The translations under genes and the position numbers were made by a program. A stretch of 64,000 nucleotides of DNA from Terrabacter tumescens (GTDB lineage Bacteria > Actinomycetota > Actinomycetes > Actinomycetales > Dermatophilaceae). The notes beneath the pieces were generated by a model, which saw nothing but the letters and a program-made list of their open reading frames with translations, was not told the DNA's origin and ran no database searches. Where the stretch lies: positions 180,394-244,393 of the forward strand of contig NZ_BMNZ01000005.1 of NCBI RefSeq assembly GCF_014646815.1, given 5' to 3'. Below, piece after piece: positions 56,189 through 64,000 of the stretch (positions are counted from its first letter, which is position 1; the number at the start of each line of letters is the position of its first letter).

Positions 56189-57088
56189 ATGCCCAGGACC
56201 GAGGACGGGGCCTCGTCCCCCGCAGGCGCCGCGAGCGCATCGCTGCTCATCCGCCTGCGGGGGATCAAGCCCTCGCTGTCACCAGCCGAGGACCGTGTCG
56301 CCGACATCGTCCTCGCCGACGCGCGCCGCGCGGCCGGGCTCACCATCAGCGAGCTCGCCACCGCGGCGCGCACGTCCGAGACGACGGTGCTGCGCTTCTG
56401 CCGCCGGCTCGGGCTCCCGGGCTACCCCCAGCTGCGGCTCGCCCTCGCCGAGGAGTCGGCGCACCCGCGCACGATGAGCCGCAGCGGCACCGACATCAGC
56501 GCGAGCGACACCATCGACGACATCATCGCCAAGGTCGCCTTCACCGACGCGAGCGCCGTGGAGGAGACCGCCCAGCAGCTCGACCGCGAGGCCCTCGCAT
56601 CCGCCGCCGCCGCCATCGCCAAGGCCGGCCGCGTCGACATCTACGGCATCGGCGCGAGCGCCATCGTCGGCACCGACCTGCAGCAGAAGCTGCACCGCAT
56701 CGGCATCGTCGCCTTCGCCTGGAACGACCCCCACATCGCCCTGACGAGCGCCACCCTGCTCGGCCCGGGCGACATCGCCGTCGGGATCTCCCACTCCGGC
56801 ACGACGACGGAGACCATCGAGGCGCTGGCGGCCGCGCGCTCCACCGGCGCACGCACCGTCGCGATCACGAACTTCCCGCTCTCGCGGCTCGCGTCGGGCG
56901 TCGACTTCCTGCTCACCACCGCCGCGCGCGAGACGAGCCTGCGCTCGGGCGCGACGGCCAGCCGCATCGCCGCGCTCACGGTCATCGACTGCCTCTACAT
57001 CGCCGTCGCCCAGCGCAACCTGCGCCGGGCCCGCAAGGCCGTCGCCGACACGCGCGAGGCCGTCGCCGGCCACCACGTCACCGACTGA
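56189..57088 (+). CDS. murR: MurR/RpiR-family transcriptional regulator
   Basis: A 299-residue regulator with an N-terminal RpiR helix-turn-helix (ISELATAARTSETTVLRFC, about residues 53-71) and a C-terminal SIS sugar-phosphate isomerase domain (YGIGASAIVGTDLQQKLHRI and GISHSGTTTETIEALAAAR). MurR in E. coli represses MurNAc genes and responds to MurNAc-6-phosphate. The gene begins five bases after the serine hydrolase and lies directly upstream of murQ, so self-control through the nagZ operon promoter is likely. Two promoters in the cluster share a 19-20 bp box that could be its operator. Start ATG 56189. Confidence 0.88.
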   Translation: MPRTEDGASSPAGAASASLLIRLRGIKPSLSPAEDRVADIVLADARRAAGLTISELATAARTSETTVLRFCRRLGLPGYPQLRLALAEESAHPRTMSRSGTDISASDTIDDIIAKVAFTDASAVEETAQQLDREALASAAAAIAKAGRVDIYGIGASAIVGTDLQQKLHRIGIVAFAWNDPHIALTSATLLGPGDIAVGISHSGTTTETIEALAAARSTGARTVAITNFPLSRLASGVDFLLTTAARETSLRSGATASRIAALTVIDCLYIAVAQRNLRRARKAVADTREAVAGHHVTD

Positions 57089-57095
57089 CCCTCCC

Positions 57096-57181
57096 CGTCG
57101 AGTGCCCAGTTCCTCACGTCGGAAAATGCGCACTCGAGCGTCGAGTGCCCAGATCGTCACGTCGGGAAGTGGGCACTCGAG
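57096..57181. repeat. Two tandem 43-bp palindromic units
   Basis: Units at 57096-57138 and 57139-57181 both begin CGTCGAGTGCCCAG and end in a near or perfect inverted copy (TGGGCACTCGAG in unit 2). In unit 2 the ten-base arms CGAGTGCCCA/TGGGCACTCG are perfect; in unit 1 two or three positions differ. The pair starts eight bases after the murR stop and ends 54 bases before the murQ promoter, so it may act as terminator or mRNA stabiliser. Confidence 0.75.
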
Positions 57182-57234
57182 TGGGGTGGAACAGCACGGC
57201 GCGACCGTGACCGGAATGTTACTCATTTACAGCA

Positions 57235-57270
57235 TTGACGCCTTAGTCGTAGGAAACTAACCTCGCTCGG
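57235..57270 (+). promoter_or_regulatory. murQ promoter with overlapping operator, probably leaderless
   Basis: TTGACG (57235-57240), a 17-base spacer and TAACCT (57258-57263) form a strong promoter. The box ACGCCTTAGTCGTAGGAAA (57238-57256) in the spacer matches the nagZ promoter box. TTAGT/ACTAA (57243-57260) is an additional dyad. The -10 element ends seven bases before the GTG at 57271 and no ribosome-binding site is present, so transcription should start at the start codon. Confidence 0.7.
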
Positions 57271-58209
57271 GTGAGCAGCGAGGTGACCGTGGACGCCCCC
57301 ACCGAGGAGCGCCATCCGGGGACGACGTCCATCGACACCCACACCTCCCTCGACATCCTCCGGGCGCTCAACGCCGAGGACGCGACTGTCGCCCGGGCCG
57401 TCAGCGAGGTCCTGCCCGACCTGGCCCGCCTCGTCGACCTGGCCGTCGAGTCGCTCCGCGCCGGCGGCACCGTCCACTACTTCGGCGCCGGCACGTCCGG
57501 CCGCCTCGCGGTGCTCGACGCGGCCGAGCTGCGCCCCACCTTCAACGCCCCCGCCGGTCTCGTCGTCGCCCACCACGCCGGCGGGCCCGAGGCACTCCTC
57601 CAGGCGATCGAGAACGTCGAGGACGACTTCGACCTCGGCCGGTCCGAGGCGGACGCCCTGCGACCCGGAGACATCGCCATCGGGCTCACGGCCTCAGGGC
57701 GTACGCCGTTCGTGGCCGGCGCTCTCGCGCGGGCCCGCGAGGTGGGCGCCGTGACCGCCCTGGTCACGGCCAACCCGGCCGCCGAGCTCGCCGTCCACGC
57801 CGACATCCTGCTCGCCGTGCGCACCGGCCCCGAGGCCCTGACCGGCTCGACCCGCCTCAAGGCCGGCACCGCCCAGAAGCTCGTCCTCAACTCCTTCTCG
57901 ACCGCGGTGATGATCCGGCTCGGCCGCACGTGGAGCAATCTCATGGTCGACGTCGTCGCGACGAATGCCAAGCTCCGCGGCCGGGTCCTGCGCATCCTCC
58001 GGGAGGCCACGGGCGCCGACGCCGACCAGGCTCGCGACGCGCTGGACGCAGCGGACGGCGAGCTCAAGCCCGCGCTGCTGTCCATGCTCGCCGGCGTCGA
58101 CGCCACCACGGCCCGCGACGCCATCTCCGCCCACGACGGCTCGGTCGCCCGTGCCCTGGCCTCTCTGGGCGGCCAGGTCTCGCAGGCCGCCGCCGAGCCC
58201 ACCGCCTGA
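57271..58209 (+). CDS. murQ: N-acetylmuramic acid 6-phosphate etherase
   Basis: A 312-residue SIS-fold lyase that cleaves the lactyl ether of MurNAc-6-phosphate to GlcNAc-6-phosphate and D-lactate in the cytoplasm. The family signature VHYFGAGTSGRLAVLDAAEL is present, then AIENVEDDFDLG, IGLTASGRTPFV and GSTRLKAGTAQKLVLNSFST, followed by the C-terminal helical bundle. The start GTG 57271 fits the usual N-terminus and the leaderless promoter. MurQ is the committed intracellular step for MurNAc use, so its presence confirms that the cluster feeds on or recycles peptidoglycan sugars. Confidence 0.95.
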   Translation: MSSEVTVDAPTEERHPGTTSIDTHTSLDILRALNAEDATVARAVSEVLPDLARLVDLAVESLRAGGTVHYFGAGTSGRLAVLDAAELRPTFNAPAGLVVAHHAGGPEALLQAIENVEDDFDLGRSEADALRPGDIAIGLTASGRTPFVAGALARAREVGAVTALVTANPAAELAVHADILLAVRTGPEALTGSTRLKAGTAQKLVLNSFSTAVMIRLGRTWSNLMVDVVATNAKLRGRVLRILREATGADADQARDALDAADGELKPALLSMLAGVDATTARDAISAHDGSVARALASLGGQVSQAAAEPTA

Positions 58210-58334
58210 CGCCGCACCCGCCCACACGACCCGACACGACACGACACGAAGCCTCGAGCGCGACCCCGTTACCCCACACCCCCCACCCACGTGCCCGCCC
58301 AGGCACCTCGCAAGAACCCGACAGGAGCACCACC

Positions 58335-59663
58335 ATGACGTTCGCCTCACGCCCTCCCGGCTCGTCGCGGCGCGCACGCCGCACGGTCCTCACGATCGCC
58401 GCGCTCTCCGGAGCCCTGCTCGTGACCGCCTGCTCGCCCTCCTCGTCGGGCTCCTCGGACTCCACCGGCGCAGGTGGTGACGGCAAGGTCACCCTCACGG
58501 TGTGGTCGTGGCGCGTGGAGGACGAGGCGGCATACAACAAGATCTTCGACGCCTACGAGAAGGCCCACCCCAACGTCAACGTCGACTTCAAGGCGTTCAA
58601 GGCGACGGAGTACAACAAGATCCTCGCCACCGGCCTGGCCGGCTCGAGCGGCCCCGACGTGCCGCAGGTGCGCTCCTACGGCCAGCTGCAGGGCACCGTC
58701 GCGAGCAAGTCGCTGCTGCCCCTCGACGGCAAGGTCGACCTGACCGGCTGGGACGAGAACGTCGTCGCGAGCGCCAAGGGCAAGGAGGACGGCAAGACCT
58801 ACTCCGTGCCGCTCGCCCGCCAGACGGTCCAGATGTTCTACAACCAGGGCCTCTTCGAGAAGAATGGCCTCAAGGCCCCGACGACGTGGGACGAGTTCCT
58901 CGCCGCCAACGACAAGCTCATGGGGGCCGGCGTCACGCCGATCGCCGTCGGCGCCAAGGACGACTGGACGCTGCCGATCGTGCACGAGGTGCTCGCCGGC
59001 TCGCGCTTCGGCGGCAAGGCCTTCCAGAGCGAGGTCCTGTCGGGCAAGAAGTCCTTCACCGACCCCGACTGGGTCGCGTCGGTCAAGGTCGTCGGAGACC
59101 TCGAGAAGTACATGCCCAAGAACGTCACCGGTGTCGCTCAGACCGACGCCCAGACGCTCTTCTCGGCCGAGAAGGCCGCGATGATCCCGGGCGGCAGCTT
59201 CGACCTGTCGGTCCTGCAGAAAGCCAACCCCGGCATGAAGATCGGCATCTTCCAGGTGCCGCCGGCCCCGGGCTCGCCGAGCGGCTCGAGCGCGACGACG
59301 GCAGGATGGGCCGATGGCAACTTCGCCGTCTCCGCCAAGTCGAAGCACCCCAACGAGGCCACGGAGCTCGTCACGTGGATGACCTCCAAGGAGTTCGGCC
59401 AGATGGTCAACGACGACATCAAGCAGATCTCTGCCGTGCCGGGCGTCGAGCCGACCGACCCGCTGCTCAAGCAGATGAGCGACAACTACAACAACTCCGG
59501 GTCGCCGTACCTGCTGCTCACCGACTTCCGCTACGGCGCGCCGTCGGGCACCGACCTGCTGGGCAAGGGCCTCCAGCAGATGCTGCTCGGCTCCAAGGAC
59601 GCCGCCGGCGTGAGCCAGGACCTCGACACGGGTGTCAAGACCTGGTTCAAGCCGAGCGCGTGA
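58335..59663 (+). CDS. ABC sugar-importer substrate-binding lipoprotein
   Basis: A 442-residue family-1 extracellular solute-binding protein. Signal and lipobox end in LLVTACSPSSSGSS, so it is anchored by a lipid to the membrane. The binding-protein fold is clear (VTLTVWSWRVEDEAAYNKIF, SGPDVPQVRSYGQL, NNSGSPYLLLTDFRYG). In this cluster the ligand should be MurNAc, GlcNAc or a small muropeptide sugar. A GACAGGAG ribosome-binding site precedes ATG 58335. The 125-base gap after murQ contains a short ACACG microsatellite (about 58232-58248) but no clear terminator. Two permease genes follow; no ATPase gene is present, as usual for this type, which shares an MsiK-like ATPase. Confidence 0.88.
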   Translation: MTFASRPPGSSRRARRTVLTIAALSGALLVTACSPSSSGSSDSTGAGGDGKVTLTVWSWRVEDEAAYNKIFDAYEKAHPNVNVDFKAFKATEYNKILATGLAGSSGPDVPQVRSYGQLQGTVASKSLLPLDGKVDLTGWDENVVASAKGKEDGKTYSVPLARQTVQMFYNQGLFEKNGLKAPTTWDEFLAANDKLMGAGVTPIAVGAKDDWTLPIVHEVLAGSRFGGKAFQSEVLSGKKSFTDPDWVASVKVVGDLEKYMPKNVTGVAQTDAQTLFSAEKAAMIPGGSFDLSVLQKANPGMKIGIFQVPPAPGSPSGSSATTAGWADGNFAVSAKSKHPNEATELVTWMTSKEFGQMVNDDIKQISAVPGVEPTDPLLKQMSDNYNNSGSPYLLLTDFRYGAPSGTDLLGKGLQQMLLGSKDAAGVSQDLDTGVKTWFKPSA

Positions 59664-59673
59664 CGGATCCCGC

Positions 59674-60573
59674 ATGAGGCGCCGCACCGGCCTGGTCTTC
59701 GTCGCGCCGGCGCTCGCGCTCTTCGCGGTGTTCGTGCTCTACCCGATGGTGACGGCGTTCTCCTACGCCTTCTTCCAGTGGCAGGGCACGACCCGCGGAG
59801 AGTTCGCGGGGGCCCAGAACTTCGTGACGCTCTTCACCCGGGCCCCCTTCACGACCGACCTGCCGCAGGCCCTGCTGCACAACGTGCTCTTCTTCCTCGG
59901 CACGATGCTCATCCAGAACACCTTCGGCCTGACGATCGCCTACCTGCTCTACAGCCGACCGCGCAGTCGGCGGATGCTGCAGACGCTCTACGCGATGCCC
60001 TACCTCGTCAGCCCGATCGTCATCGGCTACCTCTGGACCCTGCTGCTGTCGCCGACCTTCGGGCCCGTCAACACGCTGCTGACCAAGGTCGGCCTCGAGT
60101 CGTGGGCCCTCCCGTGGCTCGGCGACCCGAAGACCGCGATCTGGGTCGTCATCCTCGTCAGCGTGTGGCAGTGGATCGGCTTCCCGGTGCTGCTCTACGG
60201 CGCGGCGCTGGGTGGCGTCCCCGAGGAGCTGACCGAGGCCGCCCGCGTCGACGGCGCGACCAACCGGCAGGCGTTCTTCAAGATCACCCTGCCGCTCCTC
60301 GTGCCCGCCATCGGCACGGTCTCGGTGCTGACGTTCATCTTCGCGATGGAGGCCTTCGCCCTGCCGTACGCCTTCGGCGGTTCGACCGGAAACCCCGCGG
60401 GCGCAACGGACTTCGTGTCACTGCTCTTCTACCGCACGGCGTTCGACTCCGGCGCGACCGATGCCATCGGCAGCTCGTCGGCCCTCGCGACGCTGCTCTT
60501 CCTCATCATCTTCGGCGGCGCCTACGCCGCCACGGCCGTGCTGCGCCGTCACGAGCGGAGGATCACCGCATGA
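59674..60573 (+). CDS. ABC sugar-importer permease, MalF-type
   Basis: A 299-residue inner-membrane permease with six membrane helices (first: LVFVAPALALFAVFVLYPMV). The conserved cytoplasmic EAA loop that contacts the ATPase reads EELTEAARVDGATNRQAFFK, close to the EAAxxDGA consensus. It lies ten bases after the binding-protein gene and overlaps the next permease by four bases (ATGA). It forms the first half of the transmembrane pore for the amino-sugar taken up in the MurNAc pathway. ATG 59674. Confidence 0.9.
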   Translation: MRRRTGLVFVAPALALFAVFVLYPMVTAFSYAFFQWQGTTRGEFAGAQNFVTLFTRAPFTTDLPQALLHNVLFFLGTMLIQNTFGLTIAYLLYSRPRSRRMLQTLYAMPYLVSPIVIGYLWTLLLSPTFGPVNTLLTKVGLESWALPWLGDPKTAIWVVILVSVWQWIGFPVLLYGAALGGVPEELTEAARVDGATNRQAFFKITLPLLVPAIGTVSVLTFIFAMEAFALPYAFGGSTGNPAGATDFVSLLFYRTAFDSGATDAIGSSSALATLLFLIIFGGAYAATAVLRRHERRITA

Positions 60574-61481
60574 CCACCGCCGTCGTCACCACCGAGGCCC
60601 CGTCGGAGCAGGCGGTCGTCCCGACGACCCAGGCCCGTCGGGGCCGGCGTCCCTCGCGGGCCAACCGTCCCGTCGGCGGCGCGGGCGCCGGCGTGCTCCT
60701 GTGGGGGTATGCCGCCCTGGCGCTCGTGCCGCTGCTGCTCATGGTGAGCAACAGCTTCCGCACGAACGCCGACCTCATCACCGACCCGCTCGGGCTGCCC
60801 ACTCCCCCGACGGTGGACAGCTACGTCGAGGCGTGGACGACCGGCAACTTCGCGACGTACTTCGGCAACTCGCTCGCGGTGACCGTGGGCGCCGTCGCCA
60901 TCTCGACGGCGGTCGCGACGATGGCGGCCTACGCCCTCGCGCGCGGTCGCTCGCGGATCTTCCGGTGGCTCGAGTCGCTCTTCCTGTCCGGCCTCATGCT
61001 GCCGATCCACCTCGCGATCCTGCCGATCTTCTACCTCTTCGACGGGCTCGGCCTCATCGACTCCCGCCTCGGCCTGATGCTGATGTATGCCGCGTCGGGC
61101 ATCCCGTTCTCGATCTTCGTCCTCACGACGTTCTTCCGGCAGCTGCCCGAGGAGCTCGAGGAGGCAGCGGCCCTCGACGGCGCGAGCAGCTGGCAGACGT
61201 TCTGGCGGATCATGGTGCCGCTCGTGCGACCCGCACTGGCGACCGTCGCGGTCTTCCGCTTCGTGCCGATCTGGAACGACTTCCTCTTCCCCCTCGTGCT
61301 GCTGCGCCGCGAGGAGAAGTACACCCTGCCTGTGGGGCTGACGAACTTCTTCGGCGAGAACGCAACCAACTACTCGGCCGTGTTCGCCGGCCTGGTCATC
61401 ACGACCATCCCGCTCATCCTGCTCTTCCTCGTCGCGACCAAGCAGATCGTCGCGGGCCTCACCGCCGGCATGGCGAAGTGA
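60570..61481 (+). CDS. ABC sugar-importer permease, MalG-type
   Basis: A 303-residue permease with a basic N-terminal tail and six membrane helices. The EAA loop is ELEEAAALDGASSWQTFWRI, and PLVRPALATVAVFRFVPIWN follows as in MalG-like proteins. The ATG at 60570 overlaps the stop of the MalF-type gene. It completes the importer. Thirteen bases separate it from the kinase gene, so import and phosphorylation of the sugar are expressed together. As for the partner genes, the ligand is inferred from context only. Confidence 0.9.
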   Translation: MTTAVVTTEAPSEQAVVPTTQARRGRRPSRANRPVGGAGAGVLLWGYAALALVPLLLMVSNSFRTNADLITDPLGLPTPPTVDSYVEAWTTGNFATYFGNSLAVTVGAVAISTAVATMAAYALARGRSRIFRWLESLFLSGLMLPIHLAILPIFYLFDGLGLIDSRLGLMLMYAASGIPFSIFVLTTFFRQLPEELEEAAALDGASSWQTFWRIMVPLVRPALATVAVFRFVPIWNDFLFPLVLLRREEKYTLPVGLTNFFGENATNYSAVFAGLVITTIPLILLFLVATKQIVAGLTAGMAK

Positions 61482-61494
61482 CCGGGTCGCCCGC

Positions 61495-62457
61495 GTGAGC
61501 GAGCCGAGCACGTCCGCGACCGGCAGGGTCGTCGCCGTCGACGTCGGCGGTTCGGGACTCCGCCTGCAGTCGTATGCCGTGGGGCCGGGTCCGGTGCTCG
61601 CCGCTCCCGGCGCTCGCGTCGGGGCGGGCGGGATCGACGTGGCCGCCCTCGTGGCCGACGCCCGTTCGCTGCTGGACGCTGGTGACGGCGAGATCGCCTC
61701 AGGCGCAAGGGCGCCCGAGGTGCTCGCGTGGTCCATGCGTGGGCTGCTCTTCCTCGCCGACCGCAGCGACGTGCTGCGCACCGTCGCCGAGGGCCTGGGC
61801 GCCCGGCGCACGATCGTCGTCAGCGACGCGGTCGCGGGCCTCGTCGGCGCGACCGGCCGCGTCGGGCCCGGGGCCGTCGTCGCCGCGGGCACCGGCGCCG
61901 TCGCCTTCGGCACCGACTTCGACCGGCAGTGGCGCCGTGTCGACGGGTGGGGGCACGTGCTCGGCGACGCCGGGTCGGCCGCCGCGCTCGGCATAGCCGG
62001 CCTGCGGGCGGCCCTGCGCGCCCATGACGGGCTGCCCGACGGATCGGCCACCCTGCTGTCCGCTGCCGTCGACCTTCTCGGTCCGCCCGAGGGGTGGCCG
62101 CGACTCGTCATGACCACCGCCGACGCACCCGAGCGCCTCGCGTCGGTCGCTCCGCTCGTGACGGAGGCAGCAGGCTCCGACCCCGTCGCGCAGACCCTGT
62201 GCGTGCGGGCCGGGTCCGACCTCGCCGACTCGCTGCTCCGCGCCGCCGACGGGCTCGAGAGCCCGCACCTCGCCGCGACCGGCGGCCTGCTCGCCGCCAC
62301 CCCCGTCGCGGACGCGCTCGACCGGCGCCTCGCCGAATGCGGCGCCCGACGCTCCCCCACCCACGGTGGGGCGCTCGACGGCGCCCTGCTCCTCGCCCGG
62401 CAGCTGCGCGACACGGGGCACGTGCCCGAGCACCCGGCATACCTCCTGACGCGGTGA
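61495..62457 (+). CDS. murK: BadF/BadG-type sugar kinase, probable MurNAc/GlcNAc kinase
   Basis: A 320-residue ASKHA-fold kinase starting at GTG 61495. The phosphate-1 motif is VVAVDVGGSGLRLQSY, the second is AVVAAGTGAVAFG and WGHVLGDAGSAAALG contains the Gly-rich adenosine/metal region typical of N-acetylglucosamine kinases of the BadF group. A MurNAc/GlcNAc kinase of this type (MurK) is known in Clostridium acetobutylicum. Because this cluster imports sugars by an ABC transporter and not by a phosphotransferase system, MurQ would lack its phosphorylated substrate without such a kinase. The gene symbol is therefore by analogy. It is the last gene of the unit. Confidence 0.75.
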   Translation: MSEPSTSATGRVVAVDVGGSGLRLQSYAVGPGPVLAAPGARVGAGGIDVAALVADARSLLDAGDGEIASGARAPEVLAWSMRGLLFLADRSDVLRTVAEGLGARRTIVVSDAVAGLVGATGRVGPGAVVAAGTGAVAFGTDFDRQWRRVDGWGHVLGDAGSAAALGIAGLRAALRAHDGLPDGSATLLSAAVDLLGPPEGWPRLVMTTADAPERLASVAPLVTEAAGSDPVAQTLCVRAGSDLADSLLRAADGLESPHLAATGGLLAATPVADALDRRLAECGARRSPTHGGALDGALLLARQLRDTGHVPEHPAYLLTR

Positions 62458-62617
62458 ACCACGGCCAGCTCGCGCGTGGGACGGGTGGGGCGATAGGGGC
62501 CCGTGGGGCCGCTGAGCGCGATACCGTCGCAGAGGTGGCGTAATGGGTGTTTTGTGCCGCGGCGACAGGGACCGCGGCTGGACCGTACGACTGCCGTGAC
62601 GTTCGAGAGGTTCTGAC

Positions 62618-64000
62618 ATGACCGCTGCATGGTGCCGACTCACGGCTCTCGCCGGTGCTGCCGCACTGGCCCTCGGTGGCGCGACCACCGCGACGGCCGA
62701 GCCGGTCACGGCCTCGGCGCCGGCCTCGGCCTCGGCCGTGCAGGCAGCGACGGCTGCTGCCCCGGCCCTCCCCGTCGGCACGCGAGCAGTGGACTACCGC
62801 GGCGTCCGCGTCTCCGTCCCCGCCGACTGGCCGGTCATCGACCTCGACGCGGACCCCACGCGGTGCCTGCGGCTCGACGTCAAGGCCGTCTACCTCGGCC
62901 GGCCCCGCAGCCAGCAGGACTGCCCCGCGCACAAGGTCGGGCGCACCGAGACCGTCTGGCTGCACCCCGGGACCGACCTGGCGACGGCCGCCACGACGTC
63001 GGGGACCACTTCGCTCGGCAGGCTCCGGGCGCACACCGGGTCCGACCCCGTGGCCCGCACCAAGACCGCGCGGTTCGCCGCGCAGGACGTGCAGGTCGAC
63101 GCCACGTGGGGCACCGCCGAGTCGGCCGTCGACGACGTCCTCGCCACCGCGACGACGAGCTCGACCACCAGCTCGACCGCGACCTCGCCCACGACCTCCT
63201 CCACCACCTCGTCCACGCCGGGCTCGCGCGCCGGCGCCTCCCTGACGACCGCGTCCACCGGGACCGCTGTCACGACCGCCACCACCGTCGCTGCGTCCGG
63301 CCCCCGCACCTTCACCGGCATGGGGTTCGACGCGTGCGCCGCCCCCAGCGTCTCCACCATGCAGTCCTGGCTGTCCTCCCCCTACCGCGCCGCCGGCATC
63401 TACATCGGCGGCTCGATGCGTGCCTGCCCCGACGGCAACCTGTCGTCGAGCTGGGTCAGCCAGGTCAGCACGATGGGCTGGGGCCTCATCCCGATCTACG
63501 TGGGCGTCCAGGCCCCCTGCGTCAACCAGACCGGGCTGGCCACCATCGACCCGAAGCAGGCTGCGGCCCAGGGCAAGGCGGCCGCTGCGGACGCGGCCGG
63601 CCGCGCGGCGTTCTTCGGCCTCGGCGCCGGGTCGCCGATCTACTACGACATGGAGGCCTACGCTCCGAGCGCCTCCTGCACCTCCACGGTCCTGACGTTC
63701 CTCACGGCCTGGACCCAGGAGCTGCACGCCCGCGGCTACACCTCCGGCGCGTACGGCAGCACCGGGTCGCTCATGGTCGACCTGTCCAAGGCCGTCGGCA
63801 CGACGGGCTTCACGGCGCCCGACAACGTGTGGTTCGCCAACTGGAACGGCCTGCAGACCCTGTCCGACTCGGCGAAGTACCCCGCTTTCCGGGACAACTA
63901 CTGGGCCAACGGCCAGCGGATCCACCAGTACAGCACCGGCAGCGAGACGTGGGGCGGCGTCAACATCAACATCGACGCCAACTGGGTGGGCGGCCGCGTC
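62618..64000 (+). CDS. Secreted DUF1906 (glycoside-hydrolase-like) protein, cut by the window edge
   Basis: The first 461 codons of a secreted protein, open at the right edge. ATG 62618 has GAGAGG upstream. A signal peptide (LTALAGAAALALGGATTATA) leads to a region of about 160 residues with three Cys, then a long Ser/Thr linker (residues about 178-230). From about 235 a DUF1906, Rv2525c-like TIM-barrel domain begins (FTGMGFDACAAPSVSTMQSW, AGIYIGGSMRACPDG, LIPIYVGVQAPC, YYDMEAYAPS). The DME motif contains the acidic residues expected for a lysozyme-like site. It may bind or cut cell-wall polymers, which fits the neighbouring wall-sugar cluster. The 160-base gap before it shows no clear riboswitch. 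Confidence 0.85.
   Translation, partial: MTAAWCRLTALAGAAALALGGATTATAEPVTASAPASASAVQAATAAAPALPVGTRAVDYRGVRVSVPADWPVIDLDADPTRCLRLDVKAVYLGRPRSQQDCPAHKVGRTETVWLHPGTDLATAATTSGTTSLGRLRAHTGSDPVARTKTARFAAQDVQVDATWGTAESAVDDVLATATTSSTTSSTATSPTTSSTTSSTPGSRAGASLTTASTGTAVTTATTVAASGPRTFTGMGFDACAAPSVSTMQSWLSSPYRAAGIYIGGSMRACPDGNLSSSWVSQVSTMGWGLIPIYVGVQAPCVNQTGLATIDPKQAAAQGKAAAADAAGRAAFFGLGAGSPIYYDMEAYAPSASCTSTVLTFLTAWTQELHARGYTSGAYGSTGSLMVDLSKAVGTTGFTAPDNVWFANWNGLQTLSDSAKYPAFRDNYWANGQRIHQYSTGSETWGGVNINIDANWVGGRV

Noticed and set aside
62458-62617. Possible c-di-AMP or other riboswitch before the secreted DUF1906 gene
   Set aside because: Wall-hydrolase genes of actinobacteria often have such elements, but I could not find the conserved core segments. 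Only a CCGCGG repeat pair is present.

Overview
The window is about 72% G+C with dense, overlapping genes, frequent GTG starts, F420-type, mycobacterial-type LigB and ANTAR proteins. It fits a Gram-positive actinobacterium of the Micrococcales. Intrasporangiaceae is a reasonable guess from gene content, but I cannot prove it from sequence alone. I see no tRNA or rRNA gene and no CRISPR array.

Left end (1-3.6 kb): relics of a tyrosine integrase and an IS3-type OrfA, a lipoprotein/micro-protein/DUF6766 operon, a GAF-ANTAR antiterminator and a frameshifted MFS transporter relic. Next to these relics lies the most unusual locus (3.65-12.36 kb). Three overlapping plus-strand genes encode a caspase-fold (C25-like) peptidase, a CHAT peptidase fused to a SIR2-like domain, and an nSTAND1 NTPase with a membrane helix and about fourteen WD40-like repeats. 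A convergent pair (DUF6338 membrane protein and an acidic coiled-coil protein) abuts them tail to tail. I read this as a predicted NTP-dependent conflict or anti-phage system.

12.5-38.4 kb: a HEAT-repeat/GT4 fusion with a GT1 glycosyltransferase; a xdhA-xdhB-xdhC-guaD purine catabolism operon; a nucleotidyltransferase and an EEP phosphoesterase; a pterin/membrane-lipid cluster (GTP cyclohydrolase II, RibD-like reductase, LPG-synthase-like membrane protein, GT4, an aberrant 6-pyruvoyl-tetrahydropterin-synthase homologue, Zn-alcohol dehydrogenase, and divergently a CDP-alcohol phosphatidyltransferase plus LtaS-like sulfatase); two membrane proteins; two adjacent histidine kinases without a response regulator; and a deazaflavin-dependent nitroreductase-like protein.

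38.5-50.2 kb: a secreted GH31 glycosidase flanked by a 37-bp direct repeat; a five-gene acyl-CoA/hydroxy-acid catabolic operon behind a TetR-like operator; an esterase bracketed by inverted arrays of a 32-bp tandem repeat; and an ATP-dependent DNA ligase.

50.25-62.46 kb: a complete peptidoglycan-sugar salvage cluster: NagZ (frameshifted here), EEP phosphoesterase, NamZ, AmiE-like serine hydrolase, MurR/RpiR regulator, MurQ, an ABC sugar importer and a BadF-type kinase. It parallels the Bacillus subtilis murQ-murR-murP-amiE-nagZ-namZ cluster, with an ABC importer plus kinase in place of the PTS. A near-identical 19-20 bp box overlaps both the nagZ and murQ promoters. The window ends inside a secreted DUF1906 protein. 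Across the whole window the heptamer GGCATAC/GTATGCC is strikingly frequent in every reading frame and between genes.
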